From assembly GCA_030066755.1 (NCBI GenBank), contig JASJAX010000009.1:1-52514 (forward strand): a stretch of 52,514 nt of DNA. Direction: 5' to 3'. The notes under the pieces are model-generated. The model had not been told where the DNA came from and ran no database searches. It saw nothing but the letters and a program-made list of their open reading frames with translations. The position numbers were made by a program, and so were the translations under genes. Source of the stretch: Acidimicrobiia bacterium. Lineage in GTDB: Bacteria; Actinomycetota; Acidimicrobiia; Spongiisociales; UBA5794. This document shows, in pieces, positions 1 through 8,933 of this stretch; the stretch's first letter is position 1, and each line of letters opens with the position of its first letter.

Positions 1-47
1 GACTGGCTTCGCCAGTCCGTTGGAGTTCAGGCTTCGCCTGAACTCCA
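1..47. repeat. Tandem hairpins GACTGGC-TTC-GCCAGTC (1-17) and TGGAGTTCAGGC-TTC-GCCTGAACTCCA (21-47)
   Basis: Perfect inverted repeats read directly; 7-bp and 12-bp stems, both with TTC loops. Confidence 0.85.
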
Positions 48-158
48 CGCGCGCCTCCCGTGGGTGTCCGACAAACCCAGCGACGCGAACTCGAGGCTTT
101 CGGCAGCGTCCCGGTGCGATACGTTTGGGAGAGCATCAGCGCGGGGAAGGGGACCTAA

Positions 159-1301
159 ATGCGCAGACTGATGACCACCCTCGTCGCGGCGGCACTCGTC
201 GTCGGTGTACTCGCACCGAGTGTCGGCGCCGTCGGCTACCCGTGGCATCGACCGATGACCGTGGACAGCATCGAATTCATCGGGGAGGTGACGTTCGACA
301 CGGGCTTCGAATACCGCGGCGTCGAAGTAGGCGGCCTGTCGGCGATCACGTACGACGCCAATGCCGACATCTACTACTCGCTCTCGGATGACCGGAGCCA
401 GTTCGCTCCATCGCGGTTCCACACCCTCACGATCGACGTTGGCGACGGGTCGCTCGACCCGGGTGACGTCACGTTCATCGGAGAAACCACACTTCTCGGC
501 AACGATGGACGGCCATACGCCGAGCTCGCCACGGATCCCGAGGGCATGGTGCTGAACCCACGGGACTACACCCTGTACCTCGCATCCGAGGGTGATGCGG
601 TGGCTCTGGTCGACCCGTTCGTCAACCAGTACACGCTCGGCGGCACGCTCATCGATGAGCTCCGCATTCGCAACAAGTACCTTCCGGTGGCCGACGGGAC
701 GTTCGGAATCCGGCAGAACCTCGCATTCGAGTCGCTGGCGATCACCCCGAACGGCAGGAAGCTGATCACTGCGACGGAAGGTGCCTTGGCTCAGGACGGT
801 CCTGCGGCGAGCCTGACCGAGGGCAGCTATGTCCGTGTCATGGTCTTCAAGCTGCCGTCGGAGCGTCCAGCCGGCGAATGGGTCTACCCGGTCGATCCTG
901 TAGTCGATGAGCCAATCCCGGAGGGCTCGTTCATCGTGAACGGCCTCGTCGAGCTCCTGCCGATCGACAACCGAGGCACGATGCTCGCGCTCGAGCGGTC
1001 CTTCTCCGTGGGAGTGCCCGGCAATGACATCCGGCTCTACGAGACGAGCATCCGCGGCGTGAAGGACGTGACGGCGCTCCAGGCCCTCGACGGCGCAACG
1101 TTCGACGTCATGAAGAAGGAGCTCGTTCTCGACCTCGATGATCTCGGGCTGCTGCTCGACAACGTCGAGGGCATGGTGTTCGGCCCGATGCTGCCCGACG
1201 GCAGACAGAGCCTGATCATGGTGTCGGACAACAACTTCAACCCGAACGGCCAATTCACCCAGTTCCTCGCCTTCGCCGTAGAGCTGGCAAAGACCAAATA
1301 G
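159..1301 (+). CDS. Secreted esterase-like/phytase-like beta-propeller protein
   Basis: N-terminal signal peptide (MRRLMTTLVAAALVVGVLAPSVGA); 'GLSAITYDANADIYYSLSDDRS' and 'DPEGMVL' resemble the esterase-like activity of phytase family. Confidence 0.75.
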   Translation: MRRLMTTLVAAALVVGVLAPSVGAVGYPWHRPMTVDSIEFIGEVTFDTGFEYRGVEVGGLSAITYDANADIYYSLSDDRSQFAPSRFHTLTIDVGDGSLDPGDVTFIGETTLLGNDGRPYAELATDPEGMVLNPRDYTLYLASEGDAVALVDPFVNQYTLGGTLIDELRIRNKYLPVADGTFGIRQNLAFESLAITPNGRKLITATEGALAQDGPAASLTEGSYVRVMVFKLPSERPAGEWVYPVDPVVDEPIPEGSFIVNGLVELLPIDNRGTMLALERSFSVGVPGNDIRLYETSIRGVKDVTALQALDGATFDVMKKELVLDLDDLGLLLDNVEGMVFGPMLPDGRQSLIMVSDNNFNPNGQFTQFLAFAVELAKTK

Positions 1302-1329
1302 TCGTCAGCGATCAGTCATCAGTAGTCAG
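1301..1329. repeat. Heptamer array 1: GTCGTCA GCGATCA GTCATCA GTAGTCA
   Basis: Four 7-bp units starting at the stop codon of the preceding CDS. Confidence 0.7.
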
Positions 1330-1345
1330 ATCGCAATGACCCGGA

Positions 1346-1485
1346 GGGGCGGCCTTTGTGCCGCCCCAACCCGGGATCGCAGCGACATGTGCGGTGCGAT
1401 CCCGCAATGAGCGCGGCCGAGAGGCCGCACGGTTACGAGCCGAGCAGAGCGAGGCGAGCACTCGACCCGAGCCTGCTCGGGTCGA
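1346..1485. promoter_or_regulatory. Hairpin cluster upstream of the MetY-like gene (1346-1367, 1413-1428, 1462-1485)
   Basis: GGGGCGGC-CTTTGT-GCCGCCCC; GCGGCC-GAGA-GGCCGC; TCGACCCGAGC-CT-GCTCGGGTCGA (11-bp stem 25 bp before ATG 1510). Confidence 0.55.
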
Positions 1486-1509
1486 AACCGACTGGCTACT
1501 CTCGCGCCT

Positions 1510-2805
1510 ATGCCCCAGCCCGAGCTTCCTGACTTCGAAACGCTGAGCCTGCACGGTGGGCATCGGCCCGATTCGGACTTTGGGGCGAGGGCGGTGCCGA
1601 TCTACCAGACGACGTCGTACGTGTTCGAGGACGTCGACCACGCGGCCGGCCTGTTCAATCTCGAGCGGCAGGGCCACATCTACTCGCGTATCTCGAACCC
1701 AACCGTGTCGGTCTTGGAGGAACGTGTTGCGGCCCTCGAAGGCGGAGTCGGGTCCGTCGCAACGGCGAGCGGCCAGGCGGCCCTGTGGCTGGCGATCTCG
1801 ACCATTGCCGCAGGCGGCGACCACATCGTGTGCTCGCGCAACGTGTACGGGGGAACGAACAACCTGCTCACGCAGACCCTGCCCCGCTTCGGGATCACCA
1901 CCACCCTGGTCGATCCCCGGGATCCCGACGCGTTCGCCGCAGCGATCCGGCCCGAGACGAAGCTGGTCATCGGCGAAAGTTTGGGGAACCCTGGCCTCGA
2001 GATCATGGACCTCGATCGGGTCGCGGCGATCGCTCACGACGCCGGCGTCGCCGTGCTCGTGGACAACACGTTCGCCACGCCGTACCTCTTCCGGCCGTTC
2101 GATCACGGCGCCGATCTCGTCTACCACTCGGCCACGAAGTTCCTCGGCGGTCACGGGGTCGCAGTCGGCGGAGTGCTCGTCGACGGCGGGACGTTCGACT
2201 GGGAAGCCTCGGATCGTTATCCGACGATGACCGAGCCGTACGAGAGCTACCACGGGTTGCGGTTCGCCGAGGAGTTCGGCGTGGCGGCATTCATCACCCG
2301 GGCCCGCGTCGAGGGTCTGCGCGACTTCGGAGCATCGATGAGCCCGTCCAACGCTTTCTACCTGCTGCAGGGCATCGAGACGCTGCCCGTACGGATGGAG
2401 CGCCACGTCGCCAACGCTCGGAAGGTGGCCGAGTTCCTGGACCAGGCCGACGAGGTGGCCTGGGTGCGCTGGCCTGAACTCCCCTCTCACCCCGACCACG
2501 ACCTCGCCCGTCGACTCTTCCCCAAGGGGCCCGGCGCCATCTTCAGTTTCGGGATCAAGGGCGGTCGTGAGGCAGGCCGCCGCTTCATCGAACGGCTCGA
2601 AGTCTTCTCCCACCTCGCCAACGTCGGCGACGCCAAGTCCCTGGTGATTCACCCGGCGTCGACGACGCACGCGACGATGACCACCGATCAGCTCGATGCG
2701 GCCGGGATCGGCGAGGATCTCGTCCGGCTGTCGATCGGGCTCGAGTCGATCGACGATCTGATCCGCGACCTGAACCGCGCGCTGCGCGCCTCGCAGCGGA
2801 ATTGA
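1510..2805 (+). CDS. O-acetylhomoserine sulfhydrylase-like PLP enzyme (Cys/Met metabolism family)
   Basis: 'ETLSLHGGHRPD', 'QTTSYVFEDVDHAAGLFNLERQGHIYSRISNPTVSVLEERVAALEGG', 'HSATKFLGGHG' are MetY/MetZ hallmarks. Confidence 0.92.
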   Translation: MPQPELPDFETLSLHGGHRPDSDFGARAVPIYQTTSYVFEDVDHAAGLFNLERQGHIYSRISNPTVSVLEERVAALEGGVGSVATASGQAALWLAISTIAAGGDHIVCSRNVYGGTNNLLTQTLPRFGITTTLVDPRDPDAFAAAIRPETKLVIGESLGNPGLEIMDLDRVAAIAHDAGVAVLVDNTFATPYLFRPFDHGADLVYHSATKFLGGHGVAVGGVLVDGGTFDWEASDRYPTMTEPYESYHGLRFAEEFGVAAFITRARVEGLRDFGASMSPSNAFYLLQGIETLPVRMERHVANARKVAEFLDQADEVAWVRWPELPSHPDHDLARRLFPKGPGAIFSFGIKGGREAGRRFIERLEVFSHLANVGDAKSLVIHPASTTHATMTTDQLDAAGIGEDLVRLSIGLESIDDLIRDLNRALRASQRN

Positions 2806-2806
2806 T

Positions 2807-3601
2807 ATGCGGTTCGAGGTCAACGGCAAGACCGTCAACGCCACCACCGGCGGCGCGCCGCTCGATCCGGCGAAGCCCCTGGTGGTGTTCGTGCACGGGG
2901 CCGGCGGTGATCGCACCATGTGGTCAATGCAGACGCGCTACTTCGCCCATCACGGCTGGTCCGTGCTCGCAGTCGACCTGCCCGGCCACGGGAAGTCCGC
3001 AGGACCGGCTCCCGACAGTGTCGGCGGCCACGCCGACTGGCTGGCTGCAACGATCAACTCCGCGGGGTTCGACCGAGCGGCGCTGGTCGGACACTCACTC
3101 GGAACGTATATCGCCTTCGAAATGGCGGCCGAGAGCCCAGCGATGGTGACCAGAGTCGTCGCCCTCGGTACGGCTGCGACGATGCCGGTCCACCCTGCGC
3201 TGCTATCGGCAGCCAAGGCAGATGAGCAGCTGGCAGTCGATCTCATCACCACGTGGTCGTTCACCAAACGATCCCAACTCGGCGGGCATCCCACCCCCGG
3301 TACGTGGATCACCGGCCGCAACGCGCGGGTCAGCGAACGCACGCTCGACGGCACCCTCGGCATCGACCTCACCGCAGCCGATGCGCACGATCGAGCCGTC
3401 GCCACGGTGCAGCGCCTCGCCTGTCCTGTGCTGTATGTGCTCGGCGATCGGGACTTGATGACCCCGCAACGCAACGCCCAGGCGCTCATCGAGGCGACAC
3501 CCGACGCCACTGTTTCCACGCTCCCCGGAGCCGGACACATGATGTTGTGGGAGCAACCCGACGCAGTGATCGACACGATCGCCGCCTTCCTCACGCCGTG
3601 A
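2807..3601 (+). CDS. Alpha/beta hydrolase
   Basis: 'VVFVHGAGGDRTMW', nucleophile elbow 'LVGHSLGTY', C-terminal 'GAGHMMLWEQPD'. Confidence 0.9.
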   Translation: MRFEVNGKTVNATTGGAPLDPAKPLVVFVHGAGGDRTMWSMQTRYFAHHGWSVLAVDLPGHGKSAGPAPDSVGGHADWLAATINSAGFDRAALVGHSLGTYIAFEMAAESPAMVTRVVALGTAATMPVHPALLSAAKADEQLAVDLITTWSFTKRSQLGGHPTPGTWITGRNARVSERTLDGTLGIDLTAADAHDRAVATVQRLACPVLYVLGDRDLMTPQRNAQALIEATPDATVSTLPGAGHMMLWEQPDAVIDTIAAFLTP

Positions 3602-4614
3602 ACATCCGCCGGATTCGCGTCGAAGATTCCAAGGAATTCCGCGAGCTTCGGCTGAGGGCGCTCGCCGCCGATCCCGATGCGTTCGCGTCGTCCTACGAGA
3701 GCGAAGCGAGCCGTCCGATGGACACATGGGAGACCTGGGCTGCGTTGAGTTCAGATGGGCCCGACCAAACGATGTACCTCGCTGAGGTCGACGGCGAGTT
3801 GGTTGCGCTCGCCGGTGCGTTCCGGTTGGAAGACAACCCGCGGCGGATGCACCTCATCTCGATGTGGGTGGATCCGGCGCACCGGCGCTCCGGCATCGGA
3901 CGTGCCCTCACGAACACGGTGGTGGCCTGGGCGCGCCAATCCGATGCCGACGACGTCATGCTCTGGGTCGTCGACGACAACGACGGTGCGCGCCGTCTAT
4001 ACGAGGACGCCGGCTTCGTCGCCACCGGCAATTCGATGCCGCTCCCCTCGAACCCCGGCCTGATCGAACACGAGCTGGTGCAGTCGCTCAACCAACACCT
4101 CCGCATGCCGGACGGGTATGTCGACCTCGAGCCGTTGAAGGCCGGTGAGCGACGTGCGTTCATCGAATGGATCGTGGCGGACCGCACCGCACGCGCCATG
4201 GATGCGGAAGGACGGTCGTTGGTCGATGCGTCGCAAAGGGTGCGATCCAGAGTCAGCGAGCTGATCGACGCTCCGCCCGGCACCTCTCACCACTTCTTCG
4301 CCCTGACCGCCGGCATGGATCGCGAGACCCGCGGCTGGATGTGGATGATCGATCGGCGCCGCGATGGAGCGCGAATCATGAGGATCGAGGAGATCGTCGT
4401 CTTCGAAGACTTCCGCGGCGTCGGACTCGCTGCGGCGGCCGTCGACGCCGCGATCCTTCACACCGAATCGGTCGGGATCACAACGATCGAAGCCTCCGTC
4501 CCGATCGCCAACTCGACTGCGAGGCGCATCGCCGAGAGCTGCGGGTTCGTGGAGATCGAACGGTCCGAGTCAGAAGTCTCTGTCCAACTGGATGTCATCG
4601 CAGGAGCGCATTGA
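3598..4614 (+). CDS. GNAT acetyltransferase, two tandem GNAT domains
   Basis: GTG start overlaps the previous stop (GTGA); 'MWVDPAHRRSGIGRAL' in the first half, second GNAT-like C-terminal half 'FEDFRGVGLAAAAVDAAI'. Confidence 0.82.
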   Translation: MNIRRIRVEDSKEFRELRLRALAADPDAFASSYESEASRPMDTWETWAALSSDGPDQTMYLAEVDGELVALAGAFRLEDNPRRMHLISMWVDPAHRRSGIGRALTNTVVAWARQSDADDVMLWVVDDNDGARRLYEDAGFVATGNSMPLPSNPGLIEHELVQSLNQHLRMPDGYVDLEPLKAGERRAFIEWIVADRTARAMDAEGRSLVDASQRVRSRVSELIDAPPGTSHHFFALTAGMDRETRGWMWMIDRRRDGARIMRIEEIVVFEDFRGVGLAAAAVDAAILHTESVGITTIEASVPIANSTARRIAESCGFVEIERSESEVSVQLDVIAGAH

Positions 4615-4618
4615 CCTC

Positions 4619-5518
4619 ATGGCACCGAGCACCCACGCTGCCCTCCCCGACCCGCGTAACGCCGACGTGCTCGTGTACGTCGACGGCGACTTCGTGCATC
4701 GCGCCGAGGCCGCAGTGTCGGTGTTCGACTCGGCGTTCCTCATCGGCGACGGGATCTGGGAAGGACTGCGGTACCACGACGGACGGTTCCTCCACCTCGA
4801 CCGTCATCTGGACCGGCTCTTCGCCACCGCCGATGCGGTCTACCTGGACATCGGCAAGACCAGTGAGGAACTCGCCGACATCTTGCAGGCAACAGTCGAC
4901 CGCAACGGGATGACGAGCGATGCCCACGTGCGGTTGATGGTCTCGCGCGGCACCAAACGGACCGCTCTGCAAGACCCGCGCTTGTCCATCCGACCAACGG
5001 TTGTGGTGATCGCCGAATGGAAGGTCGGTGACCCCGACCTCGCGGCAGCCGGACTCCGCCTCCACACGTCGCAGATACGCCGGCCGCCACCCACGAGCCT
5101 CGACCAGCGGTGGAACAGCCACTCGAAGCTGCATGAGGTGGTGGCGCTCTCGGAGGCGATCGTTGCCGGAGCCGACGAAGCCCTGATGCTGGACATCGAC
5201 GGGAACGTTGCGACGTGCAACTCGACGAACTTCTTCATCGTGCGCGGTGGTGCGCTGTGGACCTCGACCGGCGAGCACTGCCTGAACGGGATCACCCGGG
5301 CCACGGTCCTCGAGCTGGCCGAGGAGGCCGGGATCCCCGCGTACGAGCGCGCCTTCACGGTGGACGACGTGTACGCCGCCGACGAGGCCTTCGTGACGGG
5401 GACGTTTGGCGGACTCACTCCGGTCGCCGCGTTGGATGGGCGGACAATCGGCAGCGGTAGCGTGGGGCCGGTGACACAACGGCTGACGGCGGCTTACCGG
5501 GAGGCGTTGAGCCAATGA
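4619..5518 (+). CDS. Class IV aminotransferase (branched-chain/D-amino acid type)
   Basis: 'VFDSAFLIGDGIWEGLRYHDGRFLHLDRHLDRL', 'NSHSKLHEVVAL', 'GNVATCNSTNFFIV', 'GITRATVLELAEEAGI'. Confidence 0.9.
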   Translation: MAPSTHAALPDPRNADVLVYVDGDFVHRAEAAVSVFDSAFLIGDGIWEGLRYHDGRFLHLDRHLDRLFATADAVYLDIGKTSEELADILQATVDRNGMTSDAHVRLMVSRGTKRTALQDPRLSIRPTVVVIAEWKVGDPDLAAAGLRLHTSQIRRPPPTSLDQRWNSHSKLHEVVALSEAIVAGADEALMLDIDGNVATCNSTNFFIVRGGALWTSTGEHCLNGITRATVLELAEEAGIPAYERAFTVDDVYAADEAFVTGTFGGLTPVAALDGRTIGSGSVGPVTQRLTAAYREALSQ

Positions 5519-6237
5519 CTCGCCTCATCAACATGTGGTCGGGACCACGCAACGTCTCGACGGCGATGATGTACAGCTGGCGGGAGCGCGCCGACACGTC
5601 GGTGTGGGATGAACCGATGTACGGGCATTACCTCGTCGTCACCGGCGTCGACCATCCCGGTCGCGACGAGATCCTTGCGCACGTGCTCACCGACGCCGAC
5701 GAGATCCTCGCCGAGATGGAGTTCGGGATCGTCCCGACCCCGATCCGGTTCTTCAAGAACATGGCGCACCACCTGATTGGCTTCGATCCAACAGTCGTCG
5801 ACCGCTTCGACAACTTCCTACTGACCCGAGATCCCCGCGACATGCTGCCGTCGCTCGCAAAGGGGCTCGGCCGAGCACCGGTGATGCGTGACACCGGGTT
5901 CGACGTCCAGGTCGACATCGTCGAGCGTGACTTGGCCCGTGGCCGCAGACCGATCGTCGTCGATTCGCGCACCTTGCTCGACAACCCGCAATCCGTGCTG
6001 ACGCGGCTGTGCGAGCGCCTCGAGATCCCGTGGGATCCGGCCATGCTCGCGTGGGACTCCGGCCCAAAGCCCGAGGACGGCATCTGGGGCCCCCACTGGT
6101 ACGACCGTCTCCACCAAACCACCGGCTTCGAACCGTACGCCCCCAAGACCGACCCGTTCCCAGAAGACCTCGAGGAGCTCTACGCAGCGTGCGCACCGCT
6201 GTATCGGCGGCTCACGGAGTACGCGATCGAGGGTTGA
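5515..6237 (+). CDS. Sulfotransferase-family protein
   Basis: 'INMWSGPRNVSTAMMYSW' PAPS-loop-like N terminus; ATGA overlap with the aminotransferase. Confidence 0.75.
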   Translation: MTRLINMWSGPRNVSTAMMYSWRERADTSVWDEPMYGHYLVVTGVDHPGRDEILAHVLTDADEILAEMEFGIVPTPIRFFKNMAHHLIGFDPTVVDRFDNFLLTRDPRDMLPSLAKGLGRAPVMRDTGFDVQVDIVERDLARGRRPIVVDSRTLLDNPQSVLTRLCERLEIPWDPAMLAWDSGPKPEDGIWGPHWYDRLHQTTGFEPYAPKTDPFPEDLEELYAACAPLYRRLTEYAIEG

Positions 6238-6256
6238 GGCGGGGCTCCGCCCCGCC
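6238..6256 (+). terminator. GC-rich hairpin after the stop codon, putative terminator
   Basis: GGCGGGG-CTCCG-CCCCGCC directly after TGA at 6237. Confidence 0.5.
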
Positions 6257-6257
6257 G

Positions 6258-6357
6258 TCTCAGGTCTCAGGTCACAGGTCACAGGCCTTCACCTGCGTGC
6301 TCTGACGTGCGACTTGAGACTTGCGACCTGAGACTCGACCTCAAGTCGCTGAGGTCG
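6258..6357. repeat. Heptamer array 2, two opposed blocks plus terminal hairpin
   Basis: TCTCAGG x2, TCACAGG x2 (6258-6285); GACGTGC GACTTGA GACTTGC GACCTGA GACTCGA (6304-6338); hairpin CGACCTCA-AGTCGC-TGAGGTCG (6336-6357). Confidence 0.85.
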
Positions 6358-6388
6358 CCGGTCTGCCGCGTTCTGCCCCGCCACTCCC

Positions 6389-6970
6389 CTACTGCTCGGG
6401 GTAGCTGATCTTCCAGTGGTCGGCTTCGGCGACGAGGTATTCGCTGACGGCGCGGCACCGTTCGAGGGTCTCGCAGAACTTCTCCTCGCCCAACATGGCG
6501 TCGACGAGCGAGACCTGGATGTGACCGATGATCGACAACCGCACTTCGGGGCTGGTCGACAACACGCCGGTGGACTCGACCCCGGACACTTCGATCGGGA
6601 GCTCCGGCCCGCCGACGCCGGCGAGTTCGGTTGCGAGTACCACCAGGTCGGGCGGATCGGCGAGGGCCGGAAGCGCCCAATTGAATCGCATGGGGAGATC
6701 GAAGTCCCCGTCGGGGCGGACGTCGTCCTCACGGAGTTCGTCGAGCTTCTGCTCGAGTTCGAGCAGAACCCGGGGGTCGACCTCGAGCGCGAGGTTCAGA
6801 TCGAGCGGTCCGTCGCACGCTGAGTCGGGGTGGAGGTCGACCTCCCACGACTGGCGCAGCGAGTACGTCTCGATGAAGTGCCGTTCGTCGTGCACGTGGA
6901 ACCCGTGCTCCACGGCGTGGTCTTTGAGGTAGGTGATGAACCCGGCGATGTCGATGGTCATGACGGCCAC
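6389..6970 (-). CDS. Conserved hypothetical protein
   Basis: Long ORF with natural composition; convergent to the upstream operon. Confidence 0.65.
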   Translation of the reverse strand: MAVMTIDIAGFITYLKDHAVEHGFHVHDERHFIETYSLRQSWEVDLHPDSACDGPLDLNLALEVDPRVLLELEQKLDELREDDVRPDGDFDLPMRFNWALPALADPPDLVVLATELAGVGGPELPIEVSGVESTGVLSTSPEVRLSIIGHIQVSLVDAMLGEEKFCETLERCRAVSEYLVAEADHWKISYPEQ

Positions 6971-7046
6971 GATGGTACCGACACCCGGGGACGAGAACTC
7001 CGGTGACTGATCGACTCGACTCGACTCGACTGCGGTGTTCGGTCGT

Positions 7047-7799
7047 TCAGCCGACGGTCACGGCTTCGAGGTCGAGCACGACGACATCGGCGCCACCTGC
7101 AGCAAGCTCGTCGACGTTGTCATCCCTTGCGACGCCGATCACCAAGCCGAACCCTCCGGCGCGACCAGCGGCCACGCCGGACAGCGCGTCCTCGACGACC
7201 ACCGCGGCGGCCGGCTCGGCACCCAACGCGTGCGTGGCTTCGACGAAGACGGCGGGATCCGGTTTCCCGGGCAAGCCTCGTTCTGCGGCGACGTTTCCAT
7301 CGATGATCACTTCGAACAGGTGCTGCACCCCGGCCGCCTCCAGAACCATCGACGCGTTCCGGCTCGACGTGATCAACCCGACCCGCACGTCCGCCGCGCG
7401 GAGGCTGGCAATGAACTCGAGTGTCGTTGTATACGGCTCGACGCCGACGTCTCGCACGTGCGCCCTGAAGTGAACGTTCTTGCGGTTGCCGAGCCCGCAG
7501 ACGGTCTCCTGATCGGGAGCGTCCGACGGATCGCCTTCCGGGAGGATGATGCCTCGTGAGGCGAGGAAGCTCCGCACGCCGTCGTACCTCGGTTTGCCAT
7601 CGACGTACTCCAAGTAGTCGGATCGATCGTCGAAGGGCGGCTCGTCTGGCCCTTTGGCTTCGGCGAGATACTCGTCGAACAAGCGCTTCCAGGCGCCACG
7701 ATGGGCAACGGTCGTCTTGGTGACCACTCCATCCATGTCGAACACCACTGCGTCGAACCGAGCTGGATCGATCACGACGGCAACCTCGTGGGCAGACAT
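7047..7799 (-). CDS. HAD-superfamily hydrolase, beta-phosphoglucomutase-like
   Basis: 'FDAVVFDMDGVVTKTTVAHRGAWKRLFDEYL', 'GLITSSRNA', 'GKPDPAVFVEATHALG', 'VVEDALSGVAAGRAGGFGLVIGV'; AGGAGG ahead of ATG at 7799. Confidence 0.9.
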   Translation of the reverse strand: MSAHEVAVVIDPARFDAVVFDMDGVVTKTTVAHRGAWKRLFDEYLAEAKGPDEPPFDDRSDYLEYVDGKPRYDGVRSFLASRGIILPEGDPSDAPDQETVCGLGNRKNVHFRAHVRDVGVEPYTTTLEFIASLRAADVRVGLITSSRNASMVLEAAGVQHLFEVIIDGNVAAERGLPGKPDPAVFVEATHALGAEPAAAVVVEDALSGVAAGRAGGFGLVIGVARDDNVDELAAGGADVVVLDLEAVTVG

Positions 7800-7938
7800 C
7801 TCGGGTCCTCCTCTCGCCTTCGATGGGCCCTTACTGCCAGCCTGAACCAACCGCTCGCAACACGCAAATACCGGCGGCTGCTTCACCAAAGGACTCTGGT
7901 CGTCACGTGCCGACCCAACCAAGCTGAGGGGCGAGGAG

Positions 7939-8433
7939 GTGAACGGCATGCCCTTCGTCGCCGACCTGTCGTTCCACATCGTCGATCTGCCGTGCTACTG
8001 CGTGGCCACCGCTCGCGGATTCGGGCCGTCTCCCGAGATGGACGCCTGGACCACCTTGCTCGAGTGGGCCGAGCGCAACGGGCTCGATGCCGTCTCCGGC
8101 GGACACCGGTTCTTCGGCTTCAACGACCCGAGTCCGAGCGCCCAGGATGAGCCCTACGGCTACCAGCAGTGGATGACGATTCCGCCGAACGTCGAGGTGG
8201 ATCCCCATGAGGATGTCACGCTGTTCAAGTTCGGCGGCGGCCGCTACATCACCACACGCTGTGAGGGTCTGGCGACCATCACCGATCGGTGGCATGACCT
8301 GTACGCCTACGCCGAGGAAGCCCACCTCGGCCACGGTGAGGGCCCGGGTCTCGAGGAGCTGTTGACGCTCGGGGCGCAATCACCGGACGAGTACGTCTTC
8401 GACCTGTACCTCCCGATCCCGGCGGAGCCGTAA
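7939..8433 (+). CDS. GyrI-like/effector-binding domain protein
   Basis: Small-molecule-binding style: 'FFGFNDPSPSAQDEPYGYQQWMTIP...', 'FGGGRYITTRCEG'. Confidence 0.6.
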   Translation: MNGMPFVADLSFHIVDLPCYCVATARGFGPSPEMDAWTTLLEWAERNGLDAVSGGHRFFGFNDPSPSAQDEPYGYQQWMTIPPNVEVDPHEDVTLFKFGGGRYITTRCEGLATITDRWHDLYAYAEEAHLGHGEGPGLEELLTLGAQSPDEYVFDLYLPIPAEP

Positions 8434-8485
8434 CGCCGTCCGATCGGCCCTGGTGTCGCTGAACCCAGCGGCGGACGCTGAGTGC

Positions 8486-8857
8486 ATGAGCGCAACACTC
8501 GCCTACGTCGCAGCCGCCGTCATCGCCCTCTGGGGTATCGCCCATGCCATCCCCACCAGGCAGGTGGTTGCCGGGTTTGGTGCGATCTCGACCGACAACC
8601 GTCGCATCATCACGCAGGAGTGGATCGCCGAGGCCCTAACCATGTGGTTTCTTGCGGCCCTCATCGTCCTCGTGACCGCGTTCGGCGACACCGGAACGAT
8701 TGCCCCGTGGATCTACCGGTCGGTTGCGATCATGCTCGTTGCCGTCGGCGCACTGACCGCCGCTACGGGCGGCCGTACCCCGGTGATCTGGTTCAAGATC
8801 TGCCCGGTGTTGCTGACGTCAACGGCGATCCTGCTGATCATCGCCAGCGTCGTCTAG
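8486..8857 (+). CDS. Small integral membrane protein (about 4 TM)
   Basis: Hydrophobic segments 'LAYVAAAVIALWGIAHAI', 'MWFLAALIVLVTAF', 'LLTSTAILLIIASVV'. Confidence 0.65.
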   Translation: MSATLAYVAAAVIALWGIAHAIPTRQVVAGFGAISTDNRRIITQEWIAEALTMWFLAALIVLVTAFGDTGTIAPWIYRSVAIMLVAVGALTAATGGRTPVIWFKICPVLLTSTAILLIIASVV

Positions 8858-8933
8858 CGGCGACTTCGCCGAGCCTGGAAGATTCGGACCGCCGGCCCTG
8901 GGTGCCGACCTGCGACCTCTGTACGTTGAGAGT

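Noticed and set aside
1312-2919. Minus ORF (535 aa) opposite the MetY-like gene
   Set aside because: Shadow ORF; the plus-strand protein is unambiguous.
7012-7031. CGACT x4 pentamer repeat
   Set aside because: Short, 5-bp period, does not belong to the heptamer family; weak significance.
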